From: Erinaceus europaeus
Lineage: Eukaryota > Chordata > Mammalia > Eulipotyphla > Erinaceidae
Length of the DNA: 64,000 nucleotides
NCBI RefSeq assembly: GCF_950295315.1
Contig: NC_080180.1
Span: 64,923,411-64,987,410, forward strand
Direction: 5' to 3'
Numbering within the stretch: the first letter of the stretch is position 1; the number at the start of each line of letters is the position of its first letter. The translations under genes were made by a program, and so were the position numbers. Shown piece after piece: positions 31,568 through 44,401 of this stretch. The notes under the pieces were generated by a model. It saw only the letters and a list, made by a program, of their open reading frames with translations, was not told where the DNA came from and did not search any database.

Positions 31568-33593
31568 GCATTCTTCAGTTATTTTTTTTTAGAAGGCTTG
31601 GAGCCCTGCAGAGAACAATACTCTCCATGTCTCAAGGGCTAAGAATGTGTCCATTAGCAGGGAGGACTTGATAGTAAAAGTAGGAATGTTCTTTTCCATT
31701 GTGTTGGCCTGGCTGATGTCAACAAAGCTTCACATCTCGCCTGTCTTTTCAGTTGCCAAACAGGGCCAACATTTTGTTCAACTCTAAGACAGTGAATTAA
31801 AAGCACCAATGAGCTAGAGTAACCCTCTAATGCAAAATGACAAGTCACATTTGAGCGATACACAAACAAGAAAATGATTTATGGATTTTTACAATGGTCC
31901 AAGCAAATGAAAGTAGCATGAATTATACATTCTTGATGCTCACCATATCATTTTCTAATAATACCGTTTAGTTCAGATGCTCTGCTCTCATCCTTGATCT
32001 AAGAGACAGTGATCAATAAGAGACCTAGCAGTGTTTTTTGGCTGGGCATTGGTCTTGGATACCAGTTACAAATACAGACATATATGTGCTTCCTGAAAAG
32101 AGAGTGGGGAGTGGTAAACATTGAGCATACATTCTTCTTCCTTCACAGAGGATACAGTTAAGGATTTGTTAAGGATTACATAAATAGTCCTTGGGAAACT
32201 TTGGTTTCTCCTGTACCTTCTTTCAGAATACAAATACATAGATGGGCTTCAGAATAATAATCTCTATTATATCATGAGGGCTTTTCTTATGAAAATCAGA
32301 ACATTACCTCATCTTACTCCTTCCTATTGCTTTAGATATTGAAGAGTCATTTCCTCCAAAATGTCTCATCCACTTTAAAATTTATTTCTCCTGATTTTTA
32401 AAAAATATCGTTGGAGTATTGTGTTGGAGACATACAATGATCATATGCCTTAGTTTTTTTTTTTTCCATTCAGTAGCAAAAATAGGTCTTATGACAGTCT
32501 GAAGCTACAAAGAAAAAGATCAATGAGATAAAATGTTATGTACCACTAATCTGGAGATTAGATAAGAATATAGTTACTTTTATGTTATAATGAGCAATAA
32601 TTCTTAGTATTTTTATTTGATTTTATTTCCTCTTACATTTTCATCCCCCCCCCCCATTCCCATCACCAAAGGCCTGTGTCCCCACCCTCATAACCATTGT
32701 ATTTCTATTTCACTCTGTGTCCTACATAAGTAAATATTGTGGGGTGTGCACTAAAGTTTCAGTGAAGACTGCCTTTCCCTCTAGGACAGCCTCAACCAGA
32801 AGAAACTTTCTGGAAGTGCATTATTAGGCTTTGTCGTAATGAGCCAAAGAAGTTTACTGATAAGGAATGAAAAAAAGTTAATCCCATTTCTGCTTTTGAC
32901 AGCATTAATAATCACTCTTGCTGAAAGAATACTGGAACCAGTGATGTGATTAGGATTGTAAGTAAGAACTGGAAGACATCACATTTGAAAAGCCAGATGC
33001 TCTGCTAACAGGGAAGCTGTGTGGGTTTTACCAATGGAGCCTGGAGGGAAGAATGAAGCCTTCAACATGGAGGCCAAGAGAGAACAATTTCAGAAATTAA
33101 TTGCCAGCCCTGATGAAGTCCATGTGGGTATGAGAGAAGGTGTCAAGAACTCTTTCTTCTTCCCCTGTGGGCTTGCTTCTTACTTGACAGCACTGTGTTC
33201 TGAGGAAAACTGGTGTTTGTCTGGCAAGTATAAATCGTTCTCTTAAGGGGAAGCCCCTTTGATATGATAAACAGAAGGAGATTTTGCCCAAATTCTGATT
33301 AAGGCTACAAGTCACAGAGCTATTTTCAGAAGAGTTTGAAAGTGTTCCTGGAGACAGACACCATGCAAAGAATATGAAACATAGTCTGAGAAGGACATCA
33401 GTTAATTGGCACTCTAATAATAAAACAGAGCAAATAGCAAAATGCAGGATGTACCAGCACGTATTTCTCTCAATTAGACTGGTGTTAGTGGGTTTTTTTT
33501 CTTTTTCTTTTCCTTTTATTTTATAAGAAGCTTGGATTCCACAATGTCTCCTTTAAAGGGACTGGGCAGCACAGCACTGAGAAATGATGTTTT
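31568..33593. other. Unique intergenic sequence
   Basis: No gene recognised. 32605-32770 (C11 run, CACCAAAGGCCTGTGTCCCC) may be an old LINE 3' fragment in reverse. The open frame at 33019-33246 matches no family I know. Confidence 0.45.
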
Positions 33594-33868
33594 CTTTTGC
33601 CTCCAGGGTTATGGCTGGGACTCCTTGTCAGGATCACTGCTCCTAGCGGCCATCTTTTTCTATTGTTGTTGTTGGATGGGACTCAGAGAAACTGAGAGAG
33701 GAGGGGAAGACAGGAGAAGAGAGGGAGATAGATACCTGCAGACCTGCTTCACCACTTGTGAAGCGACCACCCTGCAGATGGGGAGCCGGGGGATTGAACT
33801 GGGATCTTTACGCTGGTCCTTGCACTTTGCACCATGTGCGCTTAACCCAGTGTGCTACTGCCCGGCAC
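33594..33868 (-). mobile_element. ERI-type SINE (type A)
   Basis: TTTTGCCTCCAGGGTTATGG, a shortened TTGTTG tail, TACCTGCAGACCTGCTTCAC body, GGGGATTGAACTGGGATC and GTGCGCTTAACCCAGTG. Confidence 0.88.
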
Positions 33869-34321
33869 CCCAAAATGTTTGCTTCTTTAATAATGGCTTG
33901 TCTTGCTTTGCTTTTAGGTGAAAGTGAATAATGGTTTTAAGCCAACAATGTCTACCAAGCATGCTGACAGAAGCTAGAATATGTTTTCCCCCAAACCTGT
34001 AGCCATTGTCAGTCTAACCTTGTCCACAGGGAATTTAAGTGACTTGCCAAACCACTACAAGGCTCAAGTCTGGGTGTCTTGATACCCATGTGGAAACTCA
34101 CTGCATGACACTAAACACTGTTATCGCCCTGCTCTATTCTATCAGATTTGGACTTACTGAGAAGATAAAACAAAGAATGACTCAACTTTGAGGTGGGGTT
34201 CCTCCTCATTTTGGGCTGACAGGATTTTTTTTTTATTCTGGTCAAATGATTCATGTGTCATTGGACTGAATGAGGGGAGAAGTCAAAGTGCAGCTGAAGA
34301 ATTTGATTTTGAATTTTCTTT

Positions 34322-34530
34322 TTTTTAATTTTTATTTATTTATTATTGGATAGAGACAGAAAGGAATTGAGAGGGGAGGGGAGCTAGGGAGAGAGACAGA
34401 GAGACACCTGCAGCCCTGCTTCACCACTCCTGAAGCTTTCCCCCTGCAGGTGGGGTCCAGGGCCTTGAACCTGGGTCCTTGTGCACTTTCATGTGTGCAC
34501 TTAACCAGGTGTGCCACCCTCTGGCCCCTG
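34322..34530 (-). mobile_element. SINE (type B)
   Basis: TTTATTTATTTATTATTGGA tail, CACCTGCAGCCCTGCTTCAC, CCTTGAACCTGGGTCCTTG, ending GCCACCCTCTGGCCCC. Confidence 0.9.
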
Positions 34531-36837
34531 AATTTTCTTTTTCTATTAATAAGCCAGAGTTTGAACATGACTTCTTGCAAGTGCGTAGGATTAGAAGTAG
34601 CTATCTCTCTCTGTGGCATAAAAGTGGGTGCTGACACGAGGAGCAATAATGTAAATGATTGTAAATGAAAAATAAGAAAATGAACAGATATGCAAGGAAG
34701 GCCCCTGGAAAAAGTATCATGCTCATCAGTGTCTAGTACTGGCTTGTGAACTTAACTCAGCAGGGCTTGCCTGCATGGCAAAAAGCAAACAGGTGTCCAT
34801 CTTAACCCACTGCAAATATAAATGTTTAATACTCATTTTGAAACTTTTTGAAAAAGAGATGATATTTTCTAGTGTGAAATTAGCCATCACTTATACTAAT
34901 TCCTCAATATTGGTCAACACAGACTGATCGAATTTGGATAAGCCTGAAAAATAAACAATTAAAAATTTTTGGCAGTCTTGTGCTGGCTCTCAGAGGCATT
35001 GGAAGGCAACAATTTGAAACATAATTTTAAATCCGAAAAGAAACAAAAAATCACAGGAAGCTAATAGAATCGTATTTTCTTATTGTATGGACAAGGTATA
35101 TAATTTCAATAGTAAATACTAACAGGATAAAAACAAAGGCACATGCTTTTTAGAGACTTACCCAGCTTACTTTCAGTTTGGAAGGTCTGCAGTCAGGACG
35201 CTGTAGGGTGAGTCTTCTGCAGCTTCATTCTGGAAGGCACCCAGCTGCGGAGGGAAAGTGGTGATGGGATGGCAGAACTGCAGACTCGAAAAGTAACACA
35301 AACTGGCCTTGGACTCCTACTTCTCCAGGTGTTTGAACTTGGCCAAATCACTTATCTCCTTTGAAACTGTTAAAGCCTGTTCAGTATTCTAAACACCTGT
35401 TCAACTGTAGTGACATATAGCCTTCCTTAAGTCACTACTGCAGACTCACTCTGAAATGTTAATATGTCAAGTCCTCAGTCAGTAGTAGACTCTGAACTAT
35501 CAAGTACAGCAAGACACTTCAAATGAGGTGGTTCATAAATAAGGTAGCTGTTGAGAATAATTAACATTGATTTTCATTGTGCTTTGATTTCTTTCATGAA
35601 CAGGAGCTAAAATATTTACCGTGAGGTGCAAAGCCAATTTTACAGTGCACCTGTACTACAGGAAATCATAATGTAATATTTAAGATGAGATCCAAATAAT
35701 AAATGAAGAAGACAGTGAAATTCTTCAAGACTAAAAGCACTCATGAACTTCTTTCAGGGTCACGTTTACTTAACACCTTTTTCACTTAAGTTTACACTTT
35801 ATGTGTTAAAACTCACAATGTCAATCTTTTTAATTTATTTTAATTTTGTGAGAGGGGCCAAGGTTATGTTCTTCCACTTATAGTCCGGTTTTTTGTTTGT
35901 TTGTTTTTTTGTCTTTATTGTATTTACACAGTACTGGGGACCAAATCAAGATCCTTACGCAGACAAAACACTAATTGCAACACTAAACCATCCCTCTGAC
36001 CTTAGGATCTGTAAGTTTTAGTAAGAACATCTCTTTTAATTTTGATGTTTATCAAAAATTGTCTTGTTGTGTTTGATATGTTTCCATTGCTGCTTTAAAT
36101 AATTTGAAAATAAACCTGTTAAGATATATAGTGACCATGAGTGGTGAGGGCATGGGGAGAAATGCCTAGAGCAGAGTGAAATTAACGCTGGAAGCTCAGG
36201 GTTCTGGAGAAGGGCTGTATTTGCTAAGATTTAGAAGGCAACCATGGTAACAATTAGGCAAGACACCTGAGGCAGGTTCCAGGGTGGTGTGCACAACAAA
36301 GAAAGGAAGAGAAGGGACTTTTACAGTGTTGACAAAACACTCTTCTACAGAGATCATAAAAGGAGCAAATTCATTTCCATGATGGGTCAGGCTCCTGACT
36401 TGGAACCAGTTCCTTAAATCTATGGCATCAGGCCACCCCTGTTAAGTTTCATTGGATTGATTTCTCTCCTGTCAGCTCTTGCAAGGACTGCGGCCAAACT
36501 TAAGGTCAGCAGAGATGGCCTTGCATCTCAGCTTTCACTCCTGAGAATTGTGCCTGCATGCCTTGGGCAAATCGCCAGGGTTCAGTCTTGGAATTATGAT
36601 CAAACTTGATATTATTGCATGCCCATTAGCATACCTATTTGAGAACCTTGGCTGCTCCTGCTAATTGAATGGTCAAGTACTGATCACTGTTCTTCTCAAA
36701 ACGTGTTTTTAACCTTGTCTGGTCAAACTATCTAGCAGGGACTTTTTTTTTTTTTTTTTTTAATTCTGCTCGACAGGTAAGAGTAAGGCAAGAAACCTCA
36801 CAAACATTCAACCAAATAGTCAAGTCTTTCTTCTTTT
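34531..36837. other. Unique intergenic sequence
   Basis: No gene recognised. 35880-35995 (TGTTTGTTTGTTT, GTACTGGGGACCAAATCAAG) looks like an old reverse SINE. T17 run at 36746-36762. Confidence 0.45.
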
Positions 36838-37040
36838 TTAAAAATTTCTTTATTGGGGAATTAATGTTTTGTATTCAACAGTAAATGCAGTAGTTTGTAC
36901 ATGCATACCATTTCCCAGTTTTCCATATAACAATACAACCCCTACTAGGTCCTCTGTCATCCTTCATGGACCTCTATTCCTCCCACCCCCGCCCTCCCCA
37001 GAGTCTTTTACTTTGGTGCAATATGCCAACAGTCAAGTTT
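36838..37040 (-). mobile_element. LINE-type 3' end fragment, second family
   Basis: On the minus strand it ends CCCCAATAAAGAAATTTTTA, a polyadenylation signal and A-rich tail. Inside are CATATAACAATACAACCCC and CTAGGTCCTCTGTCATCC, which I recognise as common in hedgehog sequence. The class is inferred. Confidence 0.6.
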
Positions 37041-37225
37041 TTCTGATGGATTTTTTGGTTTATTATTTATACTTGATAACATTGTGCTTCACCAGGGAAT
37101 TCTAGACCTAACTTCCTACTGTTATTCACACTCACCTTAAAAAGATACTTCTAAGATACTATATTCATTTTCCACAAGGGGTTTGTAACCTATTTCATTA
37201 CCTATTTCTTCCTTTCTTGCTTTCT

Positions 37226-37362
37226 TTATTATTATTTTTTTTCTTTACCAGAGCACTGCTCAGCTCTGGCTTATGGTGATCTGGTGGGTTGAACCTGGGA
37301 CTTCAGAGTGTCAAGCATGAGAGTTTCTGTGCATAACCATTATGCTATCTACCCCCCACCCA
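37226..37362 (-). mobile_element. SINE (type C)
   Basis: ACCAGAGCACTGCTCAGCTC, GGTTGAACCTGGGACTTC and GCATAACCATTATGCTATCT. Confidence 0.85.
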
Positions 37363-37814
37363 TTACCTATTTCAAAACAAACCTAAGATGGAAAATCCAC
37401 TGTATGTGATTGAAGGTCTTTAAAACATTTCATCTTGCTCTTGCACATAATAAAAGGTATTCCTTCTCTCTCCATAGTACTGCTCAGAAGGGATATGTTG
37501 TGTCTTCATTTTATTTTCTGATTTTTGCTGGATGATAAGATGGCAAAAGACGGCTAAGATGCTAATATGGCAGAGATGGGAGGGTCTTTCCTGCTGTAGG
37601 TAGAGTCAGATATCATAATTTGGAAGCATGTTAGATGGTTATGTTCAAAGGAAGTATGATTGCCTTAGAAGCAAATGAATGTTCTTTTAATTTTAATTTT
37701 AAGTTGGAGAGGGCACGGTCTTGCTTCTGCTAGCTTCTCTGATCTTCACTCACCTAAAGTGGAGACACGGTGATGTTAGGAAGGGTTGCTGGGAACCAGA
37801 ATATTTGCTCTTTT

Positions 37815-37912
37815 CCTATTTATCTCCAGAACTGAGCTGTGGCTTATGACAGTACCAGGTTTTGAACCTGGGACTTCAGAGCCTCAGGAATAACTACTAT
37901 GCTTTATTCTTT
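37815..37912 (-). mobile_element. SINE (type C), degraded
   Basis: AACTGAGCTGTGGCTTATG, TTTGAACCTGGGACTTCAG and GGAATAACTACTATGCTTTA. Confidence 0.65.
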
Positions 37913-38361
37913 CTTTTTCTTTTCCTTTTTATCCTCCTCCTCCACCTCTTTCTTCTGCTTCTTTTATCCCCCCTTTACTCCTCTTTCAGCTTTCTTAGTC
38001 CATCATGGGCGGACCCATATTGCTTGTGGTGTTGATGTCATGGAATTTGGAGACATGGAATTCTGTAATTAGAAGTAACTATTGTACAAAGCAAGAATTG
38101 AGATTAATCTGCTGAGGCTCTTCGCAGACTGACAAAGCCTGGATACCCTGTTTGGAAAACAAGGGGTGAGGTGCACATGTACACATACAGAGAAAAAAAC
38201 AAGCGTTATCATTATTTAGTCAACAAAAGCATAAGCCACATCTACTAAAACTTTTTTTCATAGTAACACTTAGATTACTAATCGATTAAGTAACTGTGTA
38301 CTATGGCCTAACCCCTAGCTATGTCAAAGTTTAAGATTTGTAAATATGGTTTCTCTCTTTC
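37913..38361. other. Unique intergenic sequence
   Basis: Pyrimidine-rich at its start; nothing else recognised. Confidence 0.5.
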
Positions 38362-38575
38362 ATTTTTTTTAAAAAAATTATTTATTATTATTGGATAGAG
38401 AAAGAAATTGAGAGGGGAGAGAGAGATAGAGTGGGAAAGAGACAGAGCAACACCTGCAACCCTGCTTCCTCACTCGTGAAGCTTTCCCCCTGCAGGTGGG
38501 GATCAGGGGCTTGAACCCCAGTCCTTGCACACCGTAGTGTGTGCACTTAACCAAGTGTGCCACCACCTGCCTCCT
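38362..38575 (-). mobile_element. SINE (type B)
   Basis: TTTATTATTATTGGATAGAG tail, CACCTGCAACCCTGCTTCC, GGGCTTGAACCCCAGTCC, ending GTGTGCCACCACCTGCC. Confidence 0.88.
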
Positions 38576-39022
38576 CTTTCCTTGTTTCTGAAGTTTCACC
38601 TATGAGTGAGACCATTTGGTATGCATCCTTCTCTACTGGGCTGATCTCATTTAACATAGTTCATTCAAGAGATGACTTCATGAGTGTTCATAGAGGTTGT
38701 CGGAGTCCTGGTGCAGGATGGGAGAAAGGCACCTAAATTAGGGGGTGTGTGAGATTGTTTTCCATACGCCCACTATGATAAGAGAAGAAACTGTGCCCAT
38801 ATGGGAACAACTCTCTTCTAAATCAGCCCCTCTGTAAAGTAATACACAACCCAAATAGGAATCTTGAAAAAAACAAAACAAACTCATTGTAAAACAGGAA
38901 ATATCATGTGAAAGAAACTATGTATAGGGGTCCACTTAGTAGTGGAAAAATTCTCTTTTGTGTAGACTTTCTCTCTCTCTCTCTTTCTTTCTTTGTTTCT
39001 TTCTTTCTTTGTTTCTTTCATG
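38576..39022. other. Unique intergenic sequence
   Basis: Ends in a TCTTTCTTTG-rich stretch (38968-39020). 38590-38780 (GTGAGACCATTTGGTATGC) may be LINE-derived, but I cannot confirm it. Confidence 0.4.
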
Positions 39023-39586
39023 TGTGGTCCTTTTTACCACCAGGATTATTCCAGGGCCTTGGCACATACATGATGAACACCACCATACCTGTAGTCATTT
39101 GTTTCCCTTTTTCATTTACCTGTCTATCATTTTATTTTATTTATTTTTCAATTTTTATATTTATTTTCCCTTTCGTTGCCCTTGTTGTTTTATTGTTATA
39201 GTTATTATTGCTGTTGTTGTTGTTGAATACGGCAGAGAGAAATGGAGAGAGGCGGGGAAGACAGAGAGGGGGAGAGAAAGACAGACACCTGCAGACCTGC
39301 TTCACCGTCTGTGAAGTGACTCCCCTGCAGGTGGGGAGCCAGGGACTCAAACCAGGATCCTTACGCCGGTCCTTGTACTTAACCTGCTGCACTACACCCG
39401 ACTCCTTATCATTTTACTTTTTTATCATAAAGATAGGAAAATAAAGAGAGAAAGGGGGGGCATCTGCAGCATCGCTCTACCATTAAATGAGCTTCCCTCT
39501 GCAGGTGGGAACTGGGTGCTTGAACCTGGGTCCTCGTGTATGGTAATGTGTGCACTTCACTGGGTGCACCACTGTGCTGTCCTGTT
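39023..39586 (-). mobile_element. SINE interrupted by a younger SINE
   Basis: Outer element: 39023-39134 (ACCACCAGGATTATTCCAGG module) and 39407-39586 (CATCTGCAGCATCGCTC, GCTTGAACCTGGGTCCTC, ACTGGGTGCACCACTGTG). The inner element at 39135 splits it. Confidence 0.8.
39135..39406 (-). mobile_element. ERI-type SINE nested in a SINE
   Basis: TTTTCCCTTTCGTTGCCC-like tail, GACACCTGCAGACCTGCTTC, GACTCAAACCAGGATCC. It is flanked by TATCATTTTA at 39125-39134 and 39407-39416. Confidence 0.9.
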
Positions 39587-39617
39587 TTTCTATACAAAAT
39601 GCAAAAAAAAAAAAAAA

Positions 39618-39745
39618 GACTTGGGAGATGGAATAATGGTTATGCAAAAGACTTTCATGCCTGAGGTACCAAAGGCCGTAGGTTCAATCCCCAGCACCAC
39701 CATAAGCCAGAGCTGAGCAGGGCTCTGGTATAAACAAACAATTCC
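39618..39745 (+). mobile_element. SINE (type C)
   Basis: GGTTATGCAAAAGACTTTCA, GGTTCAATCCCCAGCACCAC and AGAGCTGAGCAGGGCTCTGG. Confidence 0.9.
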
Positions 39746-40198
39746 CACCCCACCCCAACCCCACAAAAAAAGAAAGATATGCAGATGGATTTTGAAGATT
39801 AATAAGACTCCAGATATGTTTCTTTAAACAGGACTTGACCTTATGCTATCCACGTCTACTCCCCAAGACAGGAAGAAAGGTTACAAGCAGAAAGAAAACG
39901 CTCTTCTGAAGACAGGGGGACCCTCCCCTGGGACAACCAGCCTCTGTCTGTGGCGGCAACTTGAGGTCCCCTCATGCCCTGGAGCTCTGCGGGTGGAGTC
40001 AGGTGGGTGCCTTGGAGGCCAGAACCCACCTTGTAAGTTTGGGGCGCGGGGCTCCCTGGGGCAGGTTCCCTTTACTTTTCACAAGTTCCCATCACATGGC
40101 TTTGTGTCCACAAAGACCCGCACCAAGCCCCGGCTTCCTGGAAAGACAAGCACTTCCACCCTCACTCAGTGTCCCCGAGGCCCGGTCCAGTGCCCAGT
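39746..40198. other. Unique left flank of the 52-bp minisatellite
   Basis: GC-rich toward its right end. No gene recognised; the open frames running through here continue into the tandem array and are not supported. Confidence 0.5.
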
Positions 40199-41300
40199 GC
40201 CTGCGCCCTGTGGAGTGTGCGCACCTGTCTGGACGCGCCTGTGCCCTGTGGAGTGTGCGCACCTGTCTGGACACACCTGTCTGGACGCACCTGTCTGGAC
40301 GCGCCTGCGCCCTGTGCAGTGTGCGCACCTGTCTAGACACACCTGTCGGGCCGCGCCTGCGCCCTGTGCAGTGTGCGCACCTGTCTGGACGCACCTGTCT
40401 GGACGCGCCTGCGCCCTGTGCAGTGTGCGCACCTGTCTGGACGCACCTGTCGGGCCGCGCCTGCGCCCTGTGCAGTGTGCGCACCTGTCTGGACGCACCT
40501 GTCGGGCCGCGCCTGCGCCCTGTGCAGTGTGCGCACCTGTCTGGACGCACCTGTCGGGCCGCGCCTGCGCCCTGTGCAGTGTGCGCACCTGTCTGGACGC
40601 ACCTGTCGGGCCGCGCCTGCGCCCTGTGCAGTGTGCGCACCTGTCTGGACGCACCTGTCTGGACGCGCCTGCGCCCTGTGCAGTGTGCGCACCTGTCGGG
40701 ACGCACCTGTCTGGACGCGCCTGCGCCCTGTGCAGCGTGCGCACCTGTCGGGACGCACCTGTCGGGCCGCGCCTGCGCCCTGTGCAGCGTGCGCACCTGT
40801 CGGGACGCACCTGTCGGGCCGCGCCTGCGCCCTGTGCAGCGTGCGCACCTGTGGGGACGCACCTGTCGGGCCGCGCCTGCGCCCTGTGCAGCGTGCGCAC
40901 CTGTCGGGACGCACCTGTCTGGACGCGCCTGCGCCCTGTGCAGCGTGCGCACCTGTCGGGACGCACCTGTCTGGACGCGCCTGCGCCCTGTGCAGCGTGC
41001 GCACCTGTCGGGACACACCTGTCGGGCCGCGCCTGCGCCCTGTGCAGCGTGCGCACCTGTCGGGACACACCTGTCGGGCCGCGCCTGCGCCCTGTGCAGC
41101 GTGCGCACCTGTCGGGACACACCTGTCGGGCCGCGCCTGCGCCCTGTGCAGCGTGCGCACCTGTCGGGACACACCTGTCGGGCCGCGCCTGCGCCCTGTG
41201 CAGCGTGCGCACCTGTCGGGACACACCTGTCGGGCCGCGCCTGCGCCCTGTGCAGCGTGCGCACCTGTCGGGACACACCTGTTGGGCCGCGCCTGCGCCC
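40199..41300. repeat. 52-bp minisatellite, about 21 units, GC- and CpG-rich
   Basis: The unit reads GCGCACCTGTCGGGACACAC, then CTGTCGGGCCGCGCCTGCGC, then CCTGTGCAGCGT, and contains two ACCTGTC sub-repeats. The left half mostly has CTGGAC and CAGTGT, the right half CGGGAC and CAGCGT. No unit contains a stop on several frames of either strand, and 52 is not a multiple of 3, so long open frames arise on both strands by necessity. Confidence 0.95.
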
Positions 41301-42147
41301 ACAGCGCCTCTGGGAGGCCTCCCCGGACCGCGCGCTCCCCGGCTGGGCCTGAGTCACACCACCCTGCCGCTGCTGCTGTGCCTGTGAGTGTCCCTTTGGG
41401 TCGCAGGTGCGGAGGGGCTGGGCTTGGCACATGTGTTTTGGTCGCGGAGCACCAGGAAACATTAACACACCCATGAGAGGTCGCTCTGGACTTCTCGGGC
41501 ACTGACCGGCACCCGGAGGCCGGGATGCAGGAAGCATCCTTCTGCAGACGCAGCCCGACCGGGTCCATAGAAGGCTGGGCCCTGAGCACACTGGCACTGG
41601 GCTTTTTTTTTTTCCAGTTATCAGCCTGCCTCATAGAAACAAGCTTCACAGGTTATGTTTGTGTGTGTGCAGAGAGTACACCTTGTTTGGCTTCTCAGTA
41701 GACTCCGGTGGAAGGAACAGATTCTAAGGCCAGTTGGATGAGAGCAGGGGAAAACCTGGTTTGTGCTGGGAGAAGGAAGGTTGTCACCAACTGCATTTTT
41801 TCTTTAAGGAAGAAGTTATCCCTTGTTTTTCTCTTCCTGGCTTTTAACCCTTGCTGTCCTCCAGGTGGCCAAACCTTTGCTTTCTTTATTCCAGCTCCTG
41901 GGAGCCCTCAGGGCAAGCTCTGCTCGGAGGTTGGAGGTTGGGGAAGCCTATTGAGAAATGCAGCCCCTCCCTCCCTTCACACACTTCCTCCTCCTCTCCC
42001 TCCTGTCTTTTTCTCTTTCTTTTTCTTTTCCTTGCCCCCCTCCTTTATTTTTATTTTTATTTTTTTTACTTTTTTTTGAAAATCTGTCACCACTGGGCTT
42101 CACTGCTCTGGGTTGTCCTTTTGTTTGTTGTTTTTCTTTTCTTTTTT
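41301..42147. other. Unique right flank of the 52-bp minisatellite
   Basis: GC-rich to about 41580, then ordinary. A T/C-rich stretch (41995-42080) precedes the next SINE. No gene recognised. Confidence 0.5.
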
Positions 42148-42422
42148 CTTCTTAATTCCAGAGTTGCCACTGGGGCTCAGTGTTGGCACTATGAATCCTC
42201 TGCTCCTAGAGGCTGTTACCCCTCCCGATTTTATTGGACAGGGCAGAGAGAAATTGAGAGAAGAGGAGGTGATAAGAGAGGGAGAGAGAAAGACAGACAC
42301 TTGCAGACCAGATTCACTGGGAAGTGCTCCCGCTGGAGGTGGGGGCTTGGATCTGGATCCTTGTGTGGGTCCTTGTACTTAGTCCTATGCGCACTTAACC
42401 GGGTGCCTCACTGCCTGGTCCC
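42148..42422 (-). mobile_element. ERI-type SINE, tail-deleted
   Basis: The end module TTCCAGAGTTGCCACTGGGG, then directly TTGGACAGGGCAGAGAG, CACTTGCAGACCAGATTCAC and GCGCACTTAACCGGGTGCC. Confidence 0.8.
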
Positions 42423-43345
42423 CTCAGGGCTGACTTTTTCAGAGGTTGAGGGAGGGAAGGAAAGACACACCCTGTGGTGGTGGGGGGGCAGGGAGCCCAC
42501 CTGGGTCTGGCACATGATGAAGCCAGCACGCTCCCAGGTGAGCTCACTCGCTGGCGCTAAAGCATGCGCTTGATGTTGATGTCAGAAGAATGAAATTGAG
42601 CTTGCCAGCCTATTCATAATTTTCTCATTAACAGGTTTTTTTTCAAAAACCCAACTGATTGCATATCCATCACCTGTCTCCCTCCCTCCATAACCTGCTG
42701 ACTCATCCACCTTTCCACCTGCCTGCCTTCCCACCTGTCTGCTTTGTGATGGCAAGCTTGGGATCTCTAAGAAGAGACTTCTGTTAGTGCAGAGTCCTGT
42801 TCATTTATTTTTATTTATTCGGATTTCAAGGACAGAGATTTTGGAAGACAGATTTGTTTGTAACACAGAGAGAGCTCTGAGAAGTCACTTCTGGTCGTCA
42901 AACTTAGTGGCTGGTAATTTGATGGTTGTTTCTTACTGAACTGAGATCAGGTGCTGAGTGGGAGAATTCATTTACAATTTAAAAACAAATGACCCCTCAA
43001 GAGAATGTGCTGCTGCTGCTTCTCCTTCTCTTTGTTCTTTTCCTTCTTCTTCTTTCCCCCTTAAAACTAGAAGTCTGAGGGTTGTAGAGGTAAATTGCAC
43101 CCAGTAACTTGCCTTTGCTGCCATGGGGACTAGCCAGGTTGGAACCCCAGCATCCCATGGGAGGTACCAATGGAAGAAGGAAGCTTCAGTGCTGTTCTGT
43201 CTAGCACCCCTCCCCTTTGTCTCTCTGGCTAAATTGGCCTAGAGTGGTGATGAGATCCATTTGAATGAGGCCCTGGTCCCACAAAAAATAAATACAAGAA
43301 ACAAACAAGTAGTTGGCCTTAGCTGTCACTCTTTTAACTTATGTA

Positions 43346-43387
<42 letters not shown>

Positions 43388-44401
43388 GTAGTATATATAA
43401 TATGTATGTATTTCAAATAGGACATTCATGGGGATGTGATATTTGAATCACAAATTGAACTGTAACAGGGTCTCCTCTATTTAATGTTATTTAACTAAAG
43501 TCTTATCAAGAGGAAAAGAAGAGTTTTAGATAGAAAGGCAGAAATGGTGGGGATCTTAGAGTTTTATTTCAGTGTTGAGAATGACGAGTGAAGAGAGTGA
43601 AGGGAGAAGGCAAAGGGGTTGGCATCTAGGGGCATCTCTCGAATATGGCGCTTTGGTCCTGCTGCGGCTGGCCACGTGGTCCCTGTTGGATTTCTGTTGT
43701 GTTTGGGGACATCCATAAATTTCCTTTTTCTTTTAATCTGAGAAGAATGCATTATATTTCAGTGAATTATAGGTGGCAGTATACACAGCAAAATCCCATG
43801 TTTTATTGAAGGTATCTAGAAGACATTTCCATTACCTAACAATTTTATATTTTTGAGTTTACTGTAATCTGGCTCTGATTCAGAAGAGCCCCTTCCTTTT
43901 TTGTTGTTAATCTGAGAACATTTAGTAAGTAGCCTTAGAGAGTACGAGTGCTCTTGGGAAGTATTTTCAATCTTAGAATTTTGAAATTTAAAACTCTGAA
44001 AGACATTCAAGGTTGTTTTATTATTTTTTAACATTCTTAAATGAAGACGTAGCAGAAAGAGAATAATATTCACTGACCAGTTGGTTCGGTGTTGAGATCT
44101 GAATTTTAAGGCTGAAACTATGCTTAAAGTGACATATCAAGTCAGAGACAGAATTCTTTATTTGTGTCTTTTGCATTTACTGTTTTCAAAGATGTGAGCT
44201 GCTTGCCCTGACTGCTCTGTTGTCCTCAGGGTTCAGGATTCTGTCCCAGGGTGTGATGTCTGCCTTTGAGAATGTGAGGTTCAAGCTGGCTTGCTTTCTG
44301 CCTGATAAACTACCTTGAGTAGAAAGTTCATGAGAATGATCATCAAATTGTGGATGTCTAAGGGAACAGAAGCAACTGTATGTACTTATTTATTTATTTA
44401 T
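42423..44401. other. Unique intergenic sequence with a TA microsatellite
   Basis: TA run at 43346-43400 with ATGTATAT interruptions. CCACCTGCCTGCC-type imperfect repeats at 42709-42740. No gene recognised. Confidence 0.5.

Noticed and set aside
39843..41649. Cys/Arg-rich repeat proteins of 360-514 residues on both strands
   Set aside because: Forced by the stop-free 52-bp tandem unit. All frames and both strands are open at once, and no start context, splice pattern or family supports one.
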